Positions 51,230 to 60,935 of a stretch of 64,000 nucleotides of DNA are shown here, in pieces. Both the position numbers and the translations under genes were made by a program. The DNA is taken from NCBI GenBank assembly GCA_013166775.1, contig JABLTJ010000007.1, forward strand, positions 156,551 through 220,550, given 5' to 3'. Positions within the stretch are counted from its first letter, which is position 1; each line of letters begins with the position of its first letter. This DNA is from Promethearchaeati archaeon (GTDB lineage: Archaea; Asgardarchaeota; Heimdallarchaeia; Heimdallarchaeales; Heimdallarchaeaceae). The notes under the pieces were generated by a model. The model was not told where the DNA came from and searched no databases. It saw nothing but the letters and a program-made list of their open reading frames with translations.

Positions 51230-53251
51230 TTAATCACAAATTAACGATTTTTCAAAAATATATTCAGTCATTTGATCAGCTTCTTTCTGAATCTCATTTT
51301 GAATATCTTCGTTTCCAATTTTCCTTTCAAAAGCTTCAAATTTTTGATTAAATCTCTTTATGAAATCAATTAATTTTGTTCTTGCATTAAAACTATCTCT
51401 ATCACATGCAAGAATACCACAGAATTTTCCATAGCTCTCAACTAATAATTTTTTGCCTTCAAAATCTATTCCCCTCAATCCTGAACCGAACACTTCAGAA
51501 GACATAGTTCTGATAGCTGACAAAAGACCTGAAACTAGAATTTGATCATGGGGTTTTTCTTCATCGAATCTTCTAGAATAAACTATTTTGCCTTCAGTTG
51601 TAAAGACGTTGATAAAATGGATTCTAGGAATACAATCAGTTTTTTTGAAATAAGATTTTCTTGAGAGTTGGTTAATTATATCTGTTATCTCTGTAATAAT
51701 TTCCATTGGTTGTCCTATTTCATTATTTCTGATTTTGTTTATACTGTCTTCACATTTTAGTGCTAGATACTTATTGTCAGATTCTTCCGCTAAATCTCTA
51801 GCTTGATTGAAAAGAAATTCACCATCGACAATTTCGTTTAGAGCAACTAAAATCTGACCACTGATGAATAAAACATCCGGTAGAATCTGTAAATCTTGTT
51901 CTTGACAAATAGTGATTACATTAGCTAGATATTTTTCTGATTTGGAAAGATCATCATCTAATTGTGAAATTCTGAAACGGTGGAGATATGTTTGAGCTAA
52001 ATATAATTGTGATAATAATGCATATTGAAACTCACTTATCATAGCTATTGAGTAGCATTTTTCTAAAGAATCAATTGCAGAAGAAAGATCATAAATGTCC
52101 AGATAGACTCTTCCCATCAAGAAATGATAGGCTGCAATCCACCTCTGGTTCTTTGTTTTCTCACTAAGATGTCCTCCCTTTTCAAGGTGTTTAATTCCTT
52201 CGCTGAAATTTCCTTTACCAGTCAATTTAGTAAGTGCGAAGCCATATAAGAGATTTGAAATTGGAGATTGATTATTTGTTAGCTTATTTGCTTTTTCAAG
52301 ATTCTCAATTGCTGATTTATAATCTTCTTTCTTTATCAGAACTTCTCCCATATTAATATACAGAGAAGGTTTTGAATTAGAAATCTCTGGATTTTTTAAT
52401 CCCTCTTGGCATAATTCAAGCGCTCGATCGAGATTACCTCTAGTATGTTCTAAATCCGCGAGATTTGAAATTAAAGATGCTTCGAACTCTTTATTCCCGA
52501 TTCTTTCAGCAATATCAAATGCTTTCTCATAATATTCGAATGCGTCTTCGAGAAGACCTTTGTATCTGTAGAGGCCACCAAGCATAGTGTAGCAATCAAG
52601 TCTTTTTGTATCCATGTTTAGAGCTTCTGCAAGTTCCTTGTAGATTTCTAACCATCCAGCAAAAGCTGCATCACCTGTTCTGAATTCTCTGTATGCTAAA
52701 TCACTTACTACATGCATTGTCAATAAGGGATATTCTTGAATCAAAACAGTATCAAATAACATATCTTTGAACTCATTTGCATATTTCTGTACTGAAACGT
52801 TGTCATAATTATTTGTAGCTATTTCCAATGACATGATAGTGGAAAAAGCTTTGTGAACCATGGGATTGACTTTCTTCAAATCTACTAACATCCCCAGAGA
52901 ACTAGCTAGCAGAGCTGAAACTGTTGTTTTATCACCTACGAATTTAGCGGATTTAAATCTATAATACACAGTCTCAAAGTTCGTTTCAGGTATTGGGAAT
53001 GTAAGAACTTTTTTGTACTGAGAAAGAAGAAAATAACCTATCATAGCAATTTGATTATACATCATCCTCTTGTTTTCTTGGGTTCTAGCTGAACTTGCTA
53101 AATCGTCAGATGTATTTACAATTGATTGAAAGAATGTTAATCCTTGTAGTTCATAACTTTTGAAAACTGGAGAGAAATTTTCATAATCTTCTCGTATGAA
53201 TTGTTGATATCGATTAAACTCATTTGGAAGATCGAATTCTTCAGTTATCAA
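51230..53251 (-). CDS. TPR-repeat protein with C-terminal longin/roadblock-like domain
   Basis: The 673 residues are mostly helical repeats. Clear TPR units lie near residues 205-345, for example LGGLYRYKGLLEDAFEYYEK, and more follow to about 500. The last 130 residues form a separate alpha/beta unit: IHFINVFTTEGKIVYSRRF, ILVSGLLSAIRTMSSEVFGS, then KLLVESYGKFCGILACDRD. This pattern resembles the small profilin-like (longin/roadblock) domains that Asgard archaea attach to many proteins, and which bind small GTPases in eukaryotes. That assignment is inference. Scaffold or GTPase-adaptor function is plausible. Confidence 0.72.
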   Translation of the reverse strand: MITEEFDLPNEFNRYQQFIREDYENFSPVFKSYELQGLTFFQSIVNTSDDLASSARTQENKRMMYNQIAMIGYFLLSQYKKVLTFPIPETNFETVYYRFKSAKFVGDKTTVSALLASSLGMLVDLKKVNPMVHKAFSTIMSLEIATNNYDNVSVQKYANEFKDMLFDTVLIQEYPLLTMHVVSDLAYREFRTGDAAFAGWLEIYKELAEALNMDTKRLDCYTMLGGLYRYKGLLEDAFEYYEKAFDIAERIGNKEFEASLISNLADLEHTRGNLDRALELCQEGLKNPEISNSKPSLYINMGEVLIKKEDYKSAIENLEKANKLTNNQSPISNLLYGFALTKLTGKGNFSEGIKHLEKGGHLSEKTKNQRWIAAYHFLMGRVYLDIYDLSSAIDSLEKCYSIAMISEFQYALLSQLYLAQTYLHRFRISQLDDDLSKSEKYLANVITICQEQDLQILPDVLFISGQILVALNEIVDGEFLFNQARDLAEESDNKYLALKCEDSINKIRNNEIGQPMEIITEITDIINQLSRKSYFKKTDCIPRIHFINVFTTEGKIVYSRRFDEEKPHDQILVSGLLSAIRTMSSEVFGSGLRGIDFEGKKLLVESYGKFCGILACDRDSFNARTKLIDFIKRFNQKFEAFERKIGNEDIQNEIQKEADQMTEYIFEKSLICD

Positions 53252-53319
53252 AATAACCCCATTATTATTTTATAAAAGATTCTTACTTAAAGATTTTTTT
53301 TGTACTAGCAAAAAGAAAT

Positions 53320-54327
53320 CTAGATATTTTTAAGTTTTGCATTTTCTTCTTTTACATCTTCTTTCAGTTTTTTCCAGTAATGATGAAATCCATTCTTTTG
53401 AAGTAATTCTCTAAAATAAGTGATGGAATAATCATCAACATAGAAGGAATTATAGAAATCTTCTCGCGTAGGATCATCATTGTGTAATTGCCTTCTTTGA
53501 GCTTCCAAAAGAAAAGGTTTTTGATTTCTTAAATTACTAAATGCAGGGAGTTTTCTTCCAAGATTTTCTTGCAGTTTATTTTCCCATTCTAAGCTCCTTA
53601 GGAAATGATGATCAATATAGATTTCTCTAATTTCATCAACGATTTTAGAAAGATTTCGAAAAGCTTCTTCAATATATTCTTCTGTTTTAGAAATGTAAAA
53701 TGGAATACCATCAACTGCTACAATATCAGGTAAATTAGTGATAATAAAGTCTGTAGCTTCTTTCGAAGAAGGACCACATACATCTGAAGTAAAAATATAG
53801 CTTCTGTCACCTTCCTTAATCATAACTTCTACAACAAACACACTAGCTTCTTGAACACCATGAGGAACAGCAGGTGAAAAGGTGATTTGAGTGCTCCCGA
53901 ATTCATAATGATTATTATCAGCTTTTGAAACGCTTATTTTCTTATTCTTCCATAAGTGTTTTGCTCTTTGTTGTTGTCGATAATTGATATTCTTTTCATA
54001 ATCTTTAGCTATGATTGTTACTTCGGGATTATAGAGAGCTCTAAAAATCTCTTTATTTGAGAATTCATATTTTCTTGGAGAATTTAAAGTAAAATGATCA
54101 CCATGGTAGTGAGTCTGAATGATTACATCTGCTAATTGTGAGATTTCCATTATTGTTTGTCTAGAAATCCAAGAAGCAGCAATTTCAGTTGGATGGGGTT
54201 TGAGTCCGAATCTTTTTGGTCCCAATGATACACTTGGATCAACTAGGATGTTAACCGATTCAGTCATTACTAAATGACAAAAGGATCGTGTTCCTAATGA
54301 TTCACAAGCAATTGGGAAGATTTTCAT
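53320..54327 (-). CDS. UPF0282 family metallo-beta-lactamase-fold protein
   Basis: The 335 residues begin IFPIACESLGTRSFCHLVMT, typical of the archaeal UPF0282 family. They contain the metal-binding THYHGDHF, an additional aspartate/histidine region (IFTSDVCGP) and IDHHFLRSLEWE, which supplies late histidines. Metal-dependent hydrolase or nuclease activity is expected. The family is widespread in archaea and uncharacterised. It is divergent from the gene at 54356 with only 28 bases between the starts. Confidence 0.88.
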   Translation of the reverse strand: MKIFPIACESLGTRSFCHLVMTESVNILVDPSVSLGPKRFGLKPHPTEIAASWISRQTIMEISQLADVIIQTHYHGDHFTLNSPRKYEFSNKEIFRALYNPEVTIIAKDYEKNINYRQQQRAKHLWKNKKISVSKADNNHYEFGSTQITFSPAVPHGVQEASVFVVEVMIKEGDRSYIFTSDVCGPSSKEATDFIITNLPDIVAVDGIPFYISKTEEYIEEAFRNLSKIVDEIREIYIDHHFLRSLEWENKLQENLGRKLPAFSNLRNQKPFLLEAQRRQLHNDDPTREDFYNSFYVDDYSITYFRELLQKNGFHHYWKKLKEDVKEENAKLKNI

Positions 54328-54355
54328 TTATAATTACTCTTTATTAAGGTATAAA

Positions 54356-55939
54356 ATGGTTGCTAAAATCTTTGGATATCAGTTGCATTATCCAGTTACT
54401 TTTTTAAATAGAAAAAATAATCAATACATGAGTATCATGAGCATTGAATTAAAGGAGATACCAGTTTTTGCTAAAAAATTCATTTCAGAATTTAAACACA
54501 ACAAGGAAATAGACAAAATCCTTCTAGAAAATTTAGAATTTCAAGAAAAGGATGGAATTAAGCTTCTAATACTTCCAATTGTAGATCAAATCCCTGAAAA
54601 CAAAAGGGGTATCGCTCGTGTTTTTATAGCTAATTCAAGTGATACTCCACTTGATTTATCAGTTTATTCTAGCATAACTGGATGGTTTAGTGACCTAAAT
54701 AAACTTGAAAAGTTAAAGTATATAGAAACAATCACAATTCATCCTTCAGAGGTTCATGTGAGAGATATCGTTTTTAAGAGCTCAGTTAAACAAGGAAAGA
54801 ATTATTTCCAGCTCATAGTTAGCAAAAAGAAAACTAGAATACCAAAAGAATATGTAGCTACGCATATTGAATACTCTCAGATTAGAGAAATACGAGAGGA
54901 TGTTCAAATTGAACGCAGTAATTACTTGGGTATGCTATCCAGAGCATATGTGAATCCGAGATCATTGAATTACTGGATTTACTACTCCATTTTTGGTCCC
55001 AATATTTATCGGAAAGATGGTGTCTTACTTCTTCTCTTGAAAATTCTAGGAATCATTGCTGGGAGTGTATTTATTACATTATCTTTTCTACTTTCAGATA
55101 TTTTTGATCAAGAGTATATTTTACCTGTAAGTAGTATAGTTATAATAATATCATTACTTAGTCTTCTAACAAATGTGGATAGGAAGAAAATCAAATTAAT
55201 AAACGAATTAAATCTCTCCGATAATAAAAGGAAAATTAATCTTGATACAATCGACAAAACATCTGCAGAAGGATTACAAAGGTTTTGTTTGAATGACATC
55301 AATTTTGGTTATAACAGAGAAACAAATAGCATAAGTTGGAAATCTGGTGCAAACAAATTATTCGAGAAGTTAATAACAACTATTAGTGATGTATTAAACA
55401 TCCCTACAGATCTTGAGCCTTTATCAGAAGCTCCTATTATTACTGCTACACCTGAAGCTGAGACAGGAAGTATTCAACAAGATGAGCTGAATCTTGGAAT
55501 AGAATTTGACCAAGAGGAAGGAATTGATTTTAAAGAGGGTGTAGTAGAGGCAGTTGGCAAAGATGCTCAAGCTGTAGAAATGGAGATAGATGGAGTTCAA
55601 ATGGGTATTGAAGTTATTGATTCGGAATCATCTGTAATTCCTGATGTAGATTCGATTGTTACTAAACCAGAAATGAAACAACAGATTGAACCAATAGTCA
55701 CAGATTCAAAAGTTGAACAAAGTGTAGAGAAGATTGAATCAAAAACAGCTGTTGAACCAAAAATACAACCAATTGAAACTAAAACAGAAGGATTATTATC
55801 AGATACTAGAGGATTGATTTCAACCGGTAAACAAATAGATGTTAACACTATTCCAGCTCCTAAAAAATTACCAATTAAACCAAAGAAAGATTCCTCAAAA
55901 GATTCAGTTAAGAATATGAGTAAAGAAAAAGAAGAGTAA
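54356..55939 (+). CDS. Membrane protein of unknown function with acidic disordered C-terminus
   Basis: The 527 residues begin with a soluble part of about 220 residues with a beta-sandwich-like segment (RGIARVFIANSSDTPLDLSV). Two hydrophobic spans follow near residues 223-245 and 253-271. A second soluble segment of about 90 residues comes next. The last 150 residues are acidic and low-complexity, with repeated VEPKIQPIETK-like motifs, and end in lysine-rich KPKKDSSKDSVK. There is no signal peptide, so the N-terminus probably faces the cytoplasm. No family is recognised. Confidence 0.65.
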   Translation: MVAKIFGYQLHYPVTFLNRKNNQYMSIMSIELKEIPVFAKKFISEFKHNKEIDKILLENLEFQEKDGIKLLILPIVDQIPENKRGIARVFIANSSDTPLDLSVYSSITGWFSDLNKLEKLKYIETITIHPSEVHVRDIVFKSSVKQGKNYFQLIVSKKKTRIPKEYVATHIEYSQIREIREDVQIERSNYLGMLSRAYVNPRSLNYWIYYSIFGPNIYRKDGVLLLLLKILGIIAGSVFITLSFLLSDIFDQEYILPVSSIVIIISLLSLLTNVDRKKIKLINELNLSDNKRKINLDTIDKTSAEGLQRFCLNDINFGYNRETNSISWKSGANKLFEKLITTISDVLNIPTDLEPLSEAPIITATPEAETGSIQQDELNLGIEFDQEEGIDFKEGVVEAVGKDAQAVEMEIDGVQMGIEVIDSESSVIPDVDSIVTKPEMKQQIEPIVTDSKVEQSVEKIESKTAVEPKIQPIETKTEGLLSDTRGLISTGKQIDVNTIPAPKKLPIKPKKDSSKDSVKNMSKEKEE

Positions 55940-55978
55940 TATAGGCTTTACATTTAGGTTTCATGTAAAGTGAAACTG

Positions 55979-56719
55979 ATGATCAACGATAAGTATCCAG
56001 TCAGAGCTGAAACAGCTTCTTATTTTAGTTTTTTCGGTGCTAAATTGGGTAGTCTTGGAATTATAATTTACTATGTTAGTGAGATGCTAAACAGATTGAT
56101 TTTTTACAACTCTGAAGCAGAATATATCATACCTTCTAAAAATTGGAGTATGATAGATTCTGGAATTTATGTATTTGCACTTTTCATCTTAGCATCACAA
56201 GTGGCTATATGGAGAGGAGTGTTTAAGTCCTATGAGTATAAGAAAAGAGCAAGAAACGCGTTCATCGGAATTGTTGGCGCAGCTTTATTTACAGGTTTAT
56301 TTGAAGTATTAATACAATTGATGCCAAATGAACAAAGGTTACAGTCTGATAATACAGTCCCCTTTCTACTTATGATATTGTTTCACTTATACGGAATTCT
56401 GCAATTGAAAGCAATAATTCGAAGAATAGGAAGGATGAATAGAACAGAAACTGGCAAAGCAGTCCTTTATACACTCTTTGCAGCAAATCCTGCGATAAGG
56501 TATCTTGCCTCGTTCATTATTCTTTTTGCAGGTTCTGCATTCTTCATAAATCCTTACTTCTACATGTATTATGCTGATCTAGTAATGATCTATGTCACAG
56601 GTGCGATATCAATAGGATTCTTTCTATTCATCTATTTAGATTCGAGAAAGATAAAAATAGCTCAAATGATGGATGCCTTAAAACAACAAGAAGAAGAAGC
56701 AGAGGCTCAAACAAGCTGA
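55979..56719 (+). CDS. Multi-pass membrane protein of unknown function
   Basis: About 246 residues from the ATG at 55979 (a GTG at 55970 is in frame). About six hydrophobic spans are separated by short basic loops (KSYEYKKRARN and IIRRIGRMNRTETGK), and the C-terminus is glutamate-rich (LKQQEEEAEAQTS). It starts 39 bases after the preceding membrane gene, so the two probably form an operon. No homologue is recognised by eye. Confidence 0.65.
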   Translation: MINDKYPVRAETASYFSFFGAKLGSLGIIIYYVSEMLNRLIFYNSEAEYIIPSKNWSMIDSGIYVFALFILASQVAIWRGVFKSYEYKKRARNAFIGIVGAALFTGLFEVLIQLMPNEQRLQSDNTVPFLLMILFHLYGILQLKAIIRRIGRMNRTETGKAVLYTLFAANPAIRYLASFIILFAGSAFFINPYFYMYYADLVMIYVTGAISIGFFLFIYLDSRKIKIAQMMDALKQQEEEAEAQTS

Positions 56720-56729
56720 GCTTCTAATT

Positions 56730-57353
56730 TTATTTGGACACAAACGATTTTACTAAGAAATAGACTACAACTACTCCAACGCCTACTCCAATGATTATGA
56801 AAAGAGCTCTTAATTGTTGGGAAGAATCAGTAACATAATCTGTGTTATAATTCTCTGTCCTGTGATTGATTGCATCATCAATTTTAGATTCTAAAAATTC
56901 GTAGCTAGCAAAACCCGAATTTACAGATACTATACTCCCCTGATCATCAAGAACAACTGAAGTAGGAACACTACCCACTTGAAAGAGGTTTTCAGATTCA
57001 TCTGTAGAGTAACCCATTATCCATGAATCAGGTATAGAATGATCTGTTCTAAAATCTATAAGAGTCTGATTAGTACTGTCTTTTCTAACACTTAATTCAA
57101 AAATGGTTGTATTGAAATTATCATCAATGTCTTTTAGAACATCTATTTCATTAATACAATGCCCACAATTGTTTAAAAAAAAGACAATAATCCTAACTCC
57201 TTCATAATCTCTAACATTTTCTAAAGTCATCTGTATATTCCAAAAAGTGATACTTGTATCAGCTCGTGTTGACGGAAAAGAGGTTTGAATGAACGAGAAT
57301 AATAAACTGGTTAAGAGCAGAAAATAGAGAAACCTTTTTCTGGAATATTTCAT
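56730..57353 (-). CDS. Surface-anchored thioredoxin-fold protein (TlpA/DsbE-like)
   Basis: The 207 residues start with a signal peptide (RKRFLYFLLLTSLLFSFI). The thioredoxin domain has CGHC in VFFLNNCGHCINEIDVLKDI, and the cis-proline region is QVGSVPTSVVLDDQG. A C-terminal membrane helix (FIIIGVGVGVVVVYFLVK) anchors it outside the cell. It probably handles disulfides in exported proteins, and the VKOR at 42559 could reoxidise it (inference). It is just downstream of the sugar nucleotidyltransferase gene. Confidence 0.85.
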   Translation of the reverse strand: MKYSRKRFLYFLLLTSLLFSFIQTSFPSTRADTSITFWNIQMTLENVRDYEGVRIIVFFLNNCGHCINEIDVLKDIDDNFNTTIFELSVRKDSTNQTLIDFRTDHSIPDSWIMGYSTDESENLFQVGSVPTSVVLDDQGSIVSVNSGFASYEFLESKIDDAINHRTENYNTDYVTDSSQQLRALFIIIGVGVGVVVVYFLVKSFVSK

Positions 57354-57371
57354 GATTTCCTTTCACCTTTA

Positions 57372-58460
57372 CTAATTACTCACTGCGGTATAATTTATAA
57401 TTTTACTATTATCAACTAAGTTAAACTTATCACAAATCACTGAATTTTGAACTAATGAATCTTTACCTATTATCGATTCTTCCCAAATAACACTATGATC
57501 GATAATAGAATTTTGGTTGATTCTAACTTTGTCATGAATAACACTGTATGGACCTATAATTGAATTATCATCGATAACAATGTTATTACCCAATACAACA
57601 GGAGGGATAATCTTAGCAGATTCAGCAATCTCACAATTTTCACCTACCCAGTTTCCGTTTTGCTTCTTTCCTAATGGAGCAAATCCATCAACAAATCCTC
57701 TAAGAATATCAAAATTTGCCCAAAGATAACTTCGAATATTTCCTGCATCCATCCAGTAAAATTCATCAACGAAACCATTTAGCTTGAATCGTTCTTGTAA
57801 GAGGTATGGGAAAAGGTCTTGACCAAAATCATCTATATCTTTGAAACTCTCTAGAATTTCAAGGGCTCGATATTTGAAAATATAAACTCCTGTATTCACC
57901 AAATTATGATGAAATTCTGAAACATGTCTATAAGCGAAAGCTAATGTTGTAAACAACATTTCTTCAGGTCTTGGTTTTTCGAGAAAAATTTCTATGTTTT
58001 GTTTTTCATCAAGTAGAATTACACCAAATTTTCTTGTCGGAAAATCAATGTTTTTCAAACTGATTGTTGCATAAGCATCAGTTGTGTAGAAGAAATCAAT
58101 CATTTTCTTCAAATTCATATTAGTTACAATATCAGCCATTGATACTACAAAATCTCCTTCAATGTAATCAGAGAGCTGCCTGACTGCATCAGCTGTGCCT
58201 ATTGGATCTATATCAGGAACATAAATATCCAAATCACTAAATTTTGAATTGTCGACAAGATATTCCTTGATCAGGTCTCCTAGGTATTTTACTGCAAAGA
58301 TGATTTTCTTTATTCCTGCGTTTCTAACTTGATCAATGGCAAAATCTATCATTGGTGTGAGAGCTACAGGAACAAGAGGTTTAGGTTTATAACTCGTCAA
58401 AGGTTGAAGTCTTGTCCCTTTTCCACCAGCTAAAATAACAGCACAATCGATTTTTGCCAT
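57372..58460 (-). CDS. Sugar-1-phosphate nucleotidyltransferase
   Basis: The 362 residues begin with the nucleotide-binding signature AVILAGGKGTRLQPLT, then YKPKPLVPVALTPMIDFAID. FVVSMADIVTN holds the metal aspartate. The C-terminal 110 residues are a left-handed beta-helix of hexapeptide repeats (IIGPYSVIHDKVRINQNSII). It forms an NDP-sugar from a hexose-1-phosphate and NTP. GDP-mannose, dTDP/UDP-glucose or ADP-glucose cannot be separated by eye. A contribution to surface glycans or to glycogen is possible. Confidence 0.9.
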   Translation of the reverse strand: MAKIDCAVILAGGKGTRLQPLTSYKPKPLVPVALTPMIDFAIDQVRNAGIKKIIFAVKYLGDLIKEYLVDNSKFSDLDIYVPDIDPIGTADAVRQLSDYIEGDFVVSMADIVTNMNLKKMIDFFYTTDAYATISLKNIDFPTRKFGVILLDEKQNIEIFLEKPRPEEMLFTTLAFAYRHVSEFHHNLVNTGVYIFKYRALEILESFKDIDDFGQDLFPYLLQERFKLNGFVDEFYWMDAGNIRSYLWANFDILRGFVDGFAPLGKKQNGNWVGENCEIAESAKIIPPVVLGNNIVIDDNSIIGPYSVIHDKVRINQNSIIDHSVIWEESIIGKDSLVQNSVICDKFNLVDNSKIINYTAVSN

Positions 58461-58497
58461 AGTTATCAGCTTTGAGATTTATTGACACTAATGCTTC

Positions 58498-58959
58498 TTA
58501 ACTGTTCTCTTTGTTATTTTTTGTTTTCTCCAACCAACCAACTTTGCAATCTTCTATTCCTTTAAGATCGAATTCAGGAACTAGTGGCTTGATATCAATC
58601 AGAGGAGTGTTGTTTAAAACATCTATCCCTTTGACTAATAGTTTACATCCCTCGATTTTGATAAGCTGAACAACAGACAAACCTATATGGTTAGGACGAT
58701 TAAAATGTCTTATAGCAAAGATGCCTTTTGGTTCATCATCTAGAAAAGGTTTAACTATTAAATTCTCTTCTTCAGAACGATCGAAGTAATAGAGAAGAAT
58801 AATGTGAGAAAAACCATCTAAATCTTTTAATCCCGGTTTATATTCAGAGCTAACACAAACGGTACCAAAAGCATCTGAAAAACCAGATTGAATAGGAGCA
58901 TCATCATATTCTTCAAAAGGAGTTTCAATAAAGCCTATTGGTTTTATAGTAAATTCCAT
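58498..58959 (-). CDS. trmO: TrmO-family tRNA m6t6A37 methyltransferase (TsaA-like)
   Basis: The 153 residues form the single beta-barrel domain of the TrmO/UPF0066 family: PIGFIETPFEEYDDAPIQ, GLKDLDGFSHIILLYYF, and FAIRHFNRPNHIGLSVVQL, in which RPNxIGLS is the SAM-binding signature. It ends IDIKPLVPEFD. The protein N6-methylates threonylcarbamoyl-adenosine at tRNA position 37. It is 38 bases upstream of the sugar nucleotidyltransferase gene on the same strand. Confidence 0.9.
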   Translation of the reverse strand: MEFTIKPIGFIETPFEEYDDAPIQSGFSDAFGTVCVSSEYKPGLKDLDGFSHIILLYYFDRSEEENLIVKPFLDDEPKGIFAIRHFNRPNHIGLSVVQLIKIEGCKLLVKGIDVLNNTPLIDIKPLVPEFDLKGIEDCKVGWLEKTKNNKENS

Positions 58960-59105
58960 ATCTAGAAATTATCAAATGTATTTATCATTGTTTTGTATGA
59001 AATTGATTAAACTATTGAGATATATGCATAAACTTGATAGTTGTATCTTTGAAATACAAAGTGTGAGTTAATTATTTAAATGTCTCAATATCCAATTTTT
59101 CTGTA

Positions 59106-60473
59106 ATGTCTATCGTAATACCTGCGAATAAACAGACTTTTCGGAATTATATGCAGTTTTTCGTTGGGCAATTAATTTCAATGCTAGGATCTAATATCCT
59201 GAGTTTTGTCATGATTTGGTGGGTTACAGTAAATTATGAAAATCCAATCTATCTTTCTCTAATATACTTCTTTGCTGTGGGAACAAGAGTAATAGTTAAT
59301 CCCATAGGCGGAGTTTTTGCAGATAGATGGAACAGGAAGAAAATAATAATTATTGCAGATTCTTTCATAGTACTCTGTTCATTGTGCTTTTTCGTTATTA
59401 TGACTTTTCAGAGTTCAATGGGAGAGATGACCACATTATGGTTGATAATAGCGGTAGTCTTCGTTTCAGCAATTGTAGGAGCTTTTCAAGGGCCAGCAGT
59501 TTTTTCAATCATTCCATTAATGATACCAAAAGAAAAATTGAGCAGAGTAAATGGTTTGAGATTTGTTTTATTTGGAGCAATTACAATAGCAGGACCAGCT
59601 GTTGGAGCAATTCTTTACGATCTCTGGCCAATTAACTATATAATTTTAATAGATGTTCTAACTTGGGCAATAGCTCTAACTCCTTTGATTCTGTTGAAAA
59701 TACCTCCCACACCTAGAGAGGAAAAGGAAAAACCAGAGGAAAAGAAACCTTCTTTTCTCACAGAATTTAGAGAGGGATTAAGTTATATTAGAAGATTAAA
59801 GGGGCTTCTTGCGCTTGCTCTGATTGCAACATTCATTAATGGATTTGAACAACCTCTTTTTACTTTAAGACCAGCATTTGTCAAGTATCTTCATGGTGGT
59901 TCAGCTACGGATTTAGCAATTGTTGTTGCTGCTGGTCAAATTGCTATGTTCAGTTCTGGAGTATTTCTAACCATTAAAAAAGAATGGAAAAAACATACGC
60001 TAATATTAATGATAGCTCTGTATGTTCAAATTGCAGGAATTCTCTTACAGAGTTTTGCTCCTATAGGCAAGATATGGTTTATTGCCATGGGAGCGGCTGT
60101 TACGAGTTTGACATTTCCATTTACGAATATAATGATACAGACAATTTTCCAGATTGTGATACCTCCGGATAAACAAGGTCGTGTTGGATCAATAGTTGGT
60201 TCGATAGCATCAGCTGTAACACCAATAGCTATGCTTGTCTCTGGTCCAATAGCGAATGCTATAGGATATGTACCTCTATTTGCAGGTTCTATAAGTATTG
60301 GGGGAGTAATAATAACAGCTATATGGATATTCTCAGATCTAGGACATTTAGATAAAAGAGTAGAAGAGATCAAACAGAAAGAGAAAGAAGCTAAAGAATT
60401 AGAAGAAAGGATTGCACCAATTAAGGCTGAAATTGAAGAAATTCCAACTGCAGTTTTTACGAGTGAAGATTAG
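59106..60473 (+). CDS. MFS exporter (MFS_3/EntS-like)
   Basis: The 455 residues have twelve hydrophobic spans. Motif A GGVFADRWNRKKIIIIAD lies after TM2, and EKLSRVNGLRFVLFGAITIAGPAVGA is typical of the EntS/macrolide-efflux branch. DKQGRVGSIVGSIASAVTPI marks the second half. The charged 50-residue C-terminal tail (RVEEIKQKEKEAKELEERI) may form a coiled coil. It probably exports small hydrophobic compounds. The TATA-like ATTATTTAAA is centred about 30 bases before the ATG. Confidence 0.88.
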   Translation: MSIVIPANKQTFRNYMQFFVGQLISMLGSNILSFVMIWWVTVNYENPIYLSLIYFFAVGTRVIVNPIGGVFADRWNRKKIIIIADSFIVLCSLCFFVIMTFQSSMGEMTTLWLIIAVVFVSAIVGAFQGPAVFSIIPLMIPKEKLSRVNGLRFVLFGAITIAGPAVGAILYDLWPINYIILIDVLTWAIALTPLILLKIPPTPREEKEKPEEKKPSFLTEFREGLSYIRRLKGLLALALIATFINGFEQPLFTLRPAFVKYLHGGSATDLAIVVAAGQIAMFSSGVFLTIKKEWKKHTLILMIALYVQIAGILLQSFAPIGKIWFIAMGAAVTSLTFPFTNIMIQTIFQIVIPPDKQGRVGSIVGSIASAVTPIAMLVSGPIANAIGYVPLFAGSISIGGVIITAIWIFSDLGHLDKRVEEIKQKEKEAKELEERIAPIKAEIEEIPTAVFTSED

Positions 60474-60525
60474 AAATAATGGAGCTAGATACATATCTAT
60501 ATTCAGCTTCAGGAAGGTGAATTAA

Positions 60526-60831
60526 AGTAAAAAACTGACAGAATTCTTAGAAATTGAGAGGTATCTTGATCAAAAACCAGAATATCTAAGTGGAGGAGAA
60601 CAACAAAGAGTAGCTATTGCGGTAGCACTAGCTAATAATCCCCACCTAGTTCTAGCAGATGAACCCACAGGAAATATAGATGTAGAAACATCCCAAATTG
60701 TTTATGAACACTTAACAAGGATGTGTCAAGTTTATGGTACAACATTAATAATTGCATCACATGATCCAGATGCATCCAAATACGCAGATAGAGAAATATT
60801 ATTAACAAAACTTCAGTCAAAAGATCTTTAA
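60526..60831 (+). pseudogene. C-terminal fragment of a LolD/MacB-type ABC ATPase
   Basis: One open frame of 102 codons contains the signature YLSGGEQQRVAIAVALANN, Walker B LVLADEPTGNID and the switch IIASHDPD, then stops at 60829-60831. The Walker A half is absent, and an in-frame TAA stands at 60523-60525. It is therefore a 5'-truncated remnant of a LolD/MacB ATPase; no partner permease is in the window. The rest of the 60474-60935 gap shows no other gene. Confidence 0.75.
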
Positions 60832-60935
60832 TGAAGGGTATTTGTGATAAAACTAAGATGAGTATAGCACAACAAACAGAGAACTAAAATTAATATTATA
60901 GAAATCTCCAAACAAGACTCTCGAGTGAGGAATAA

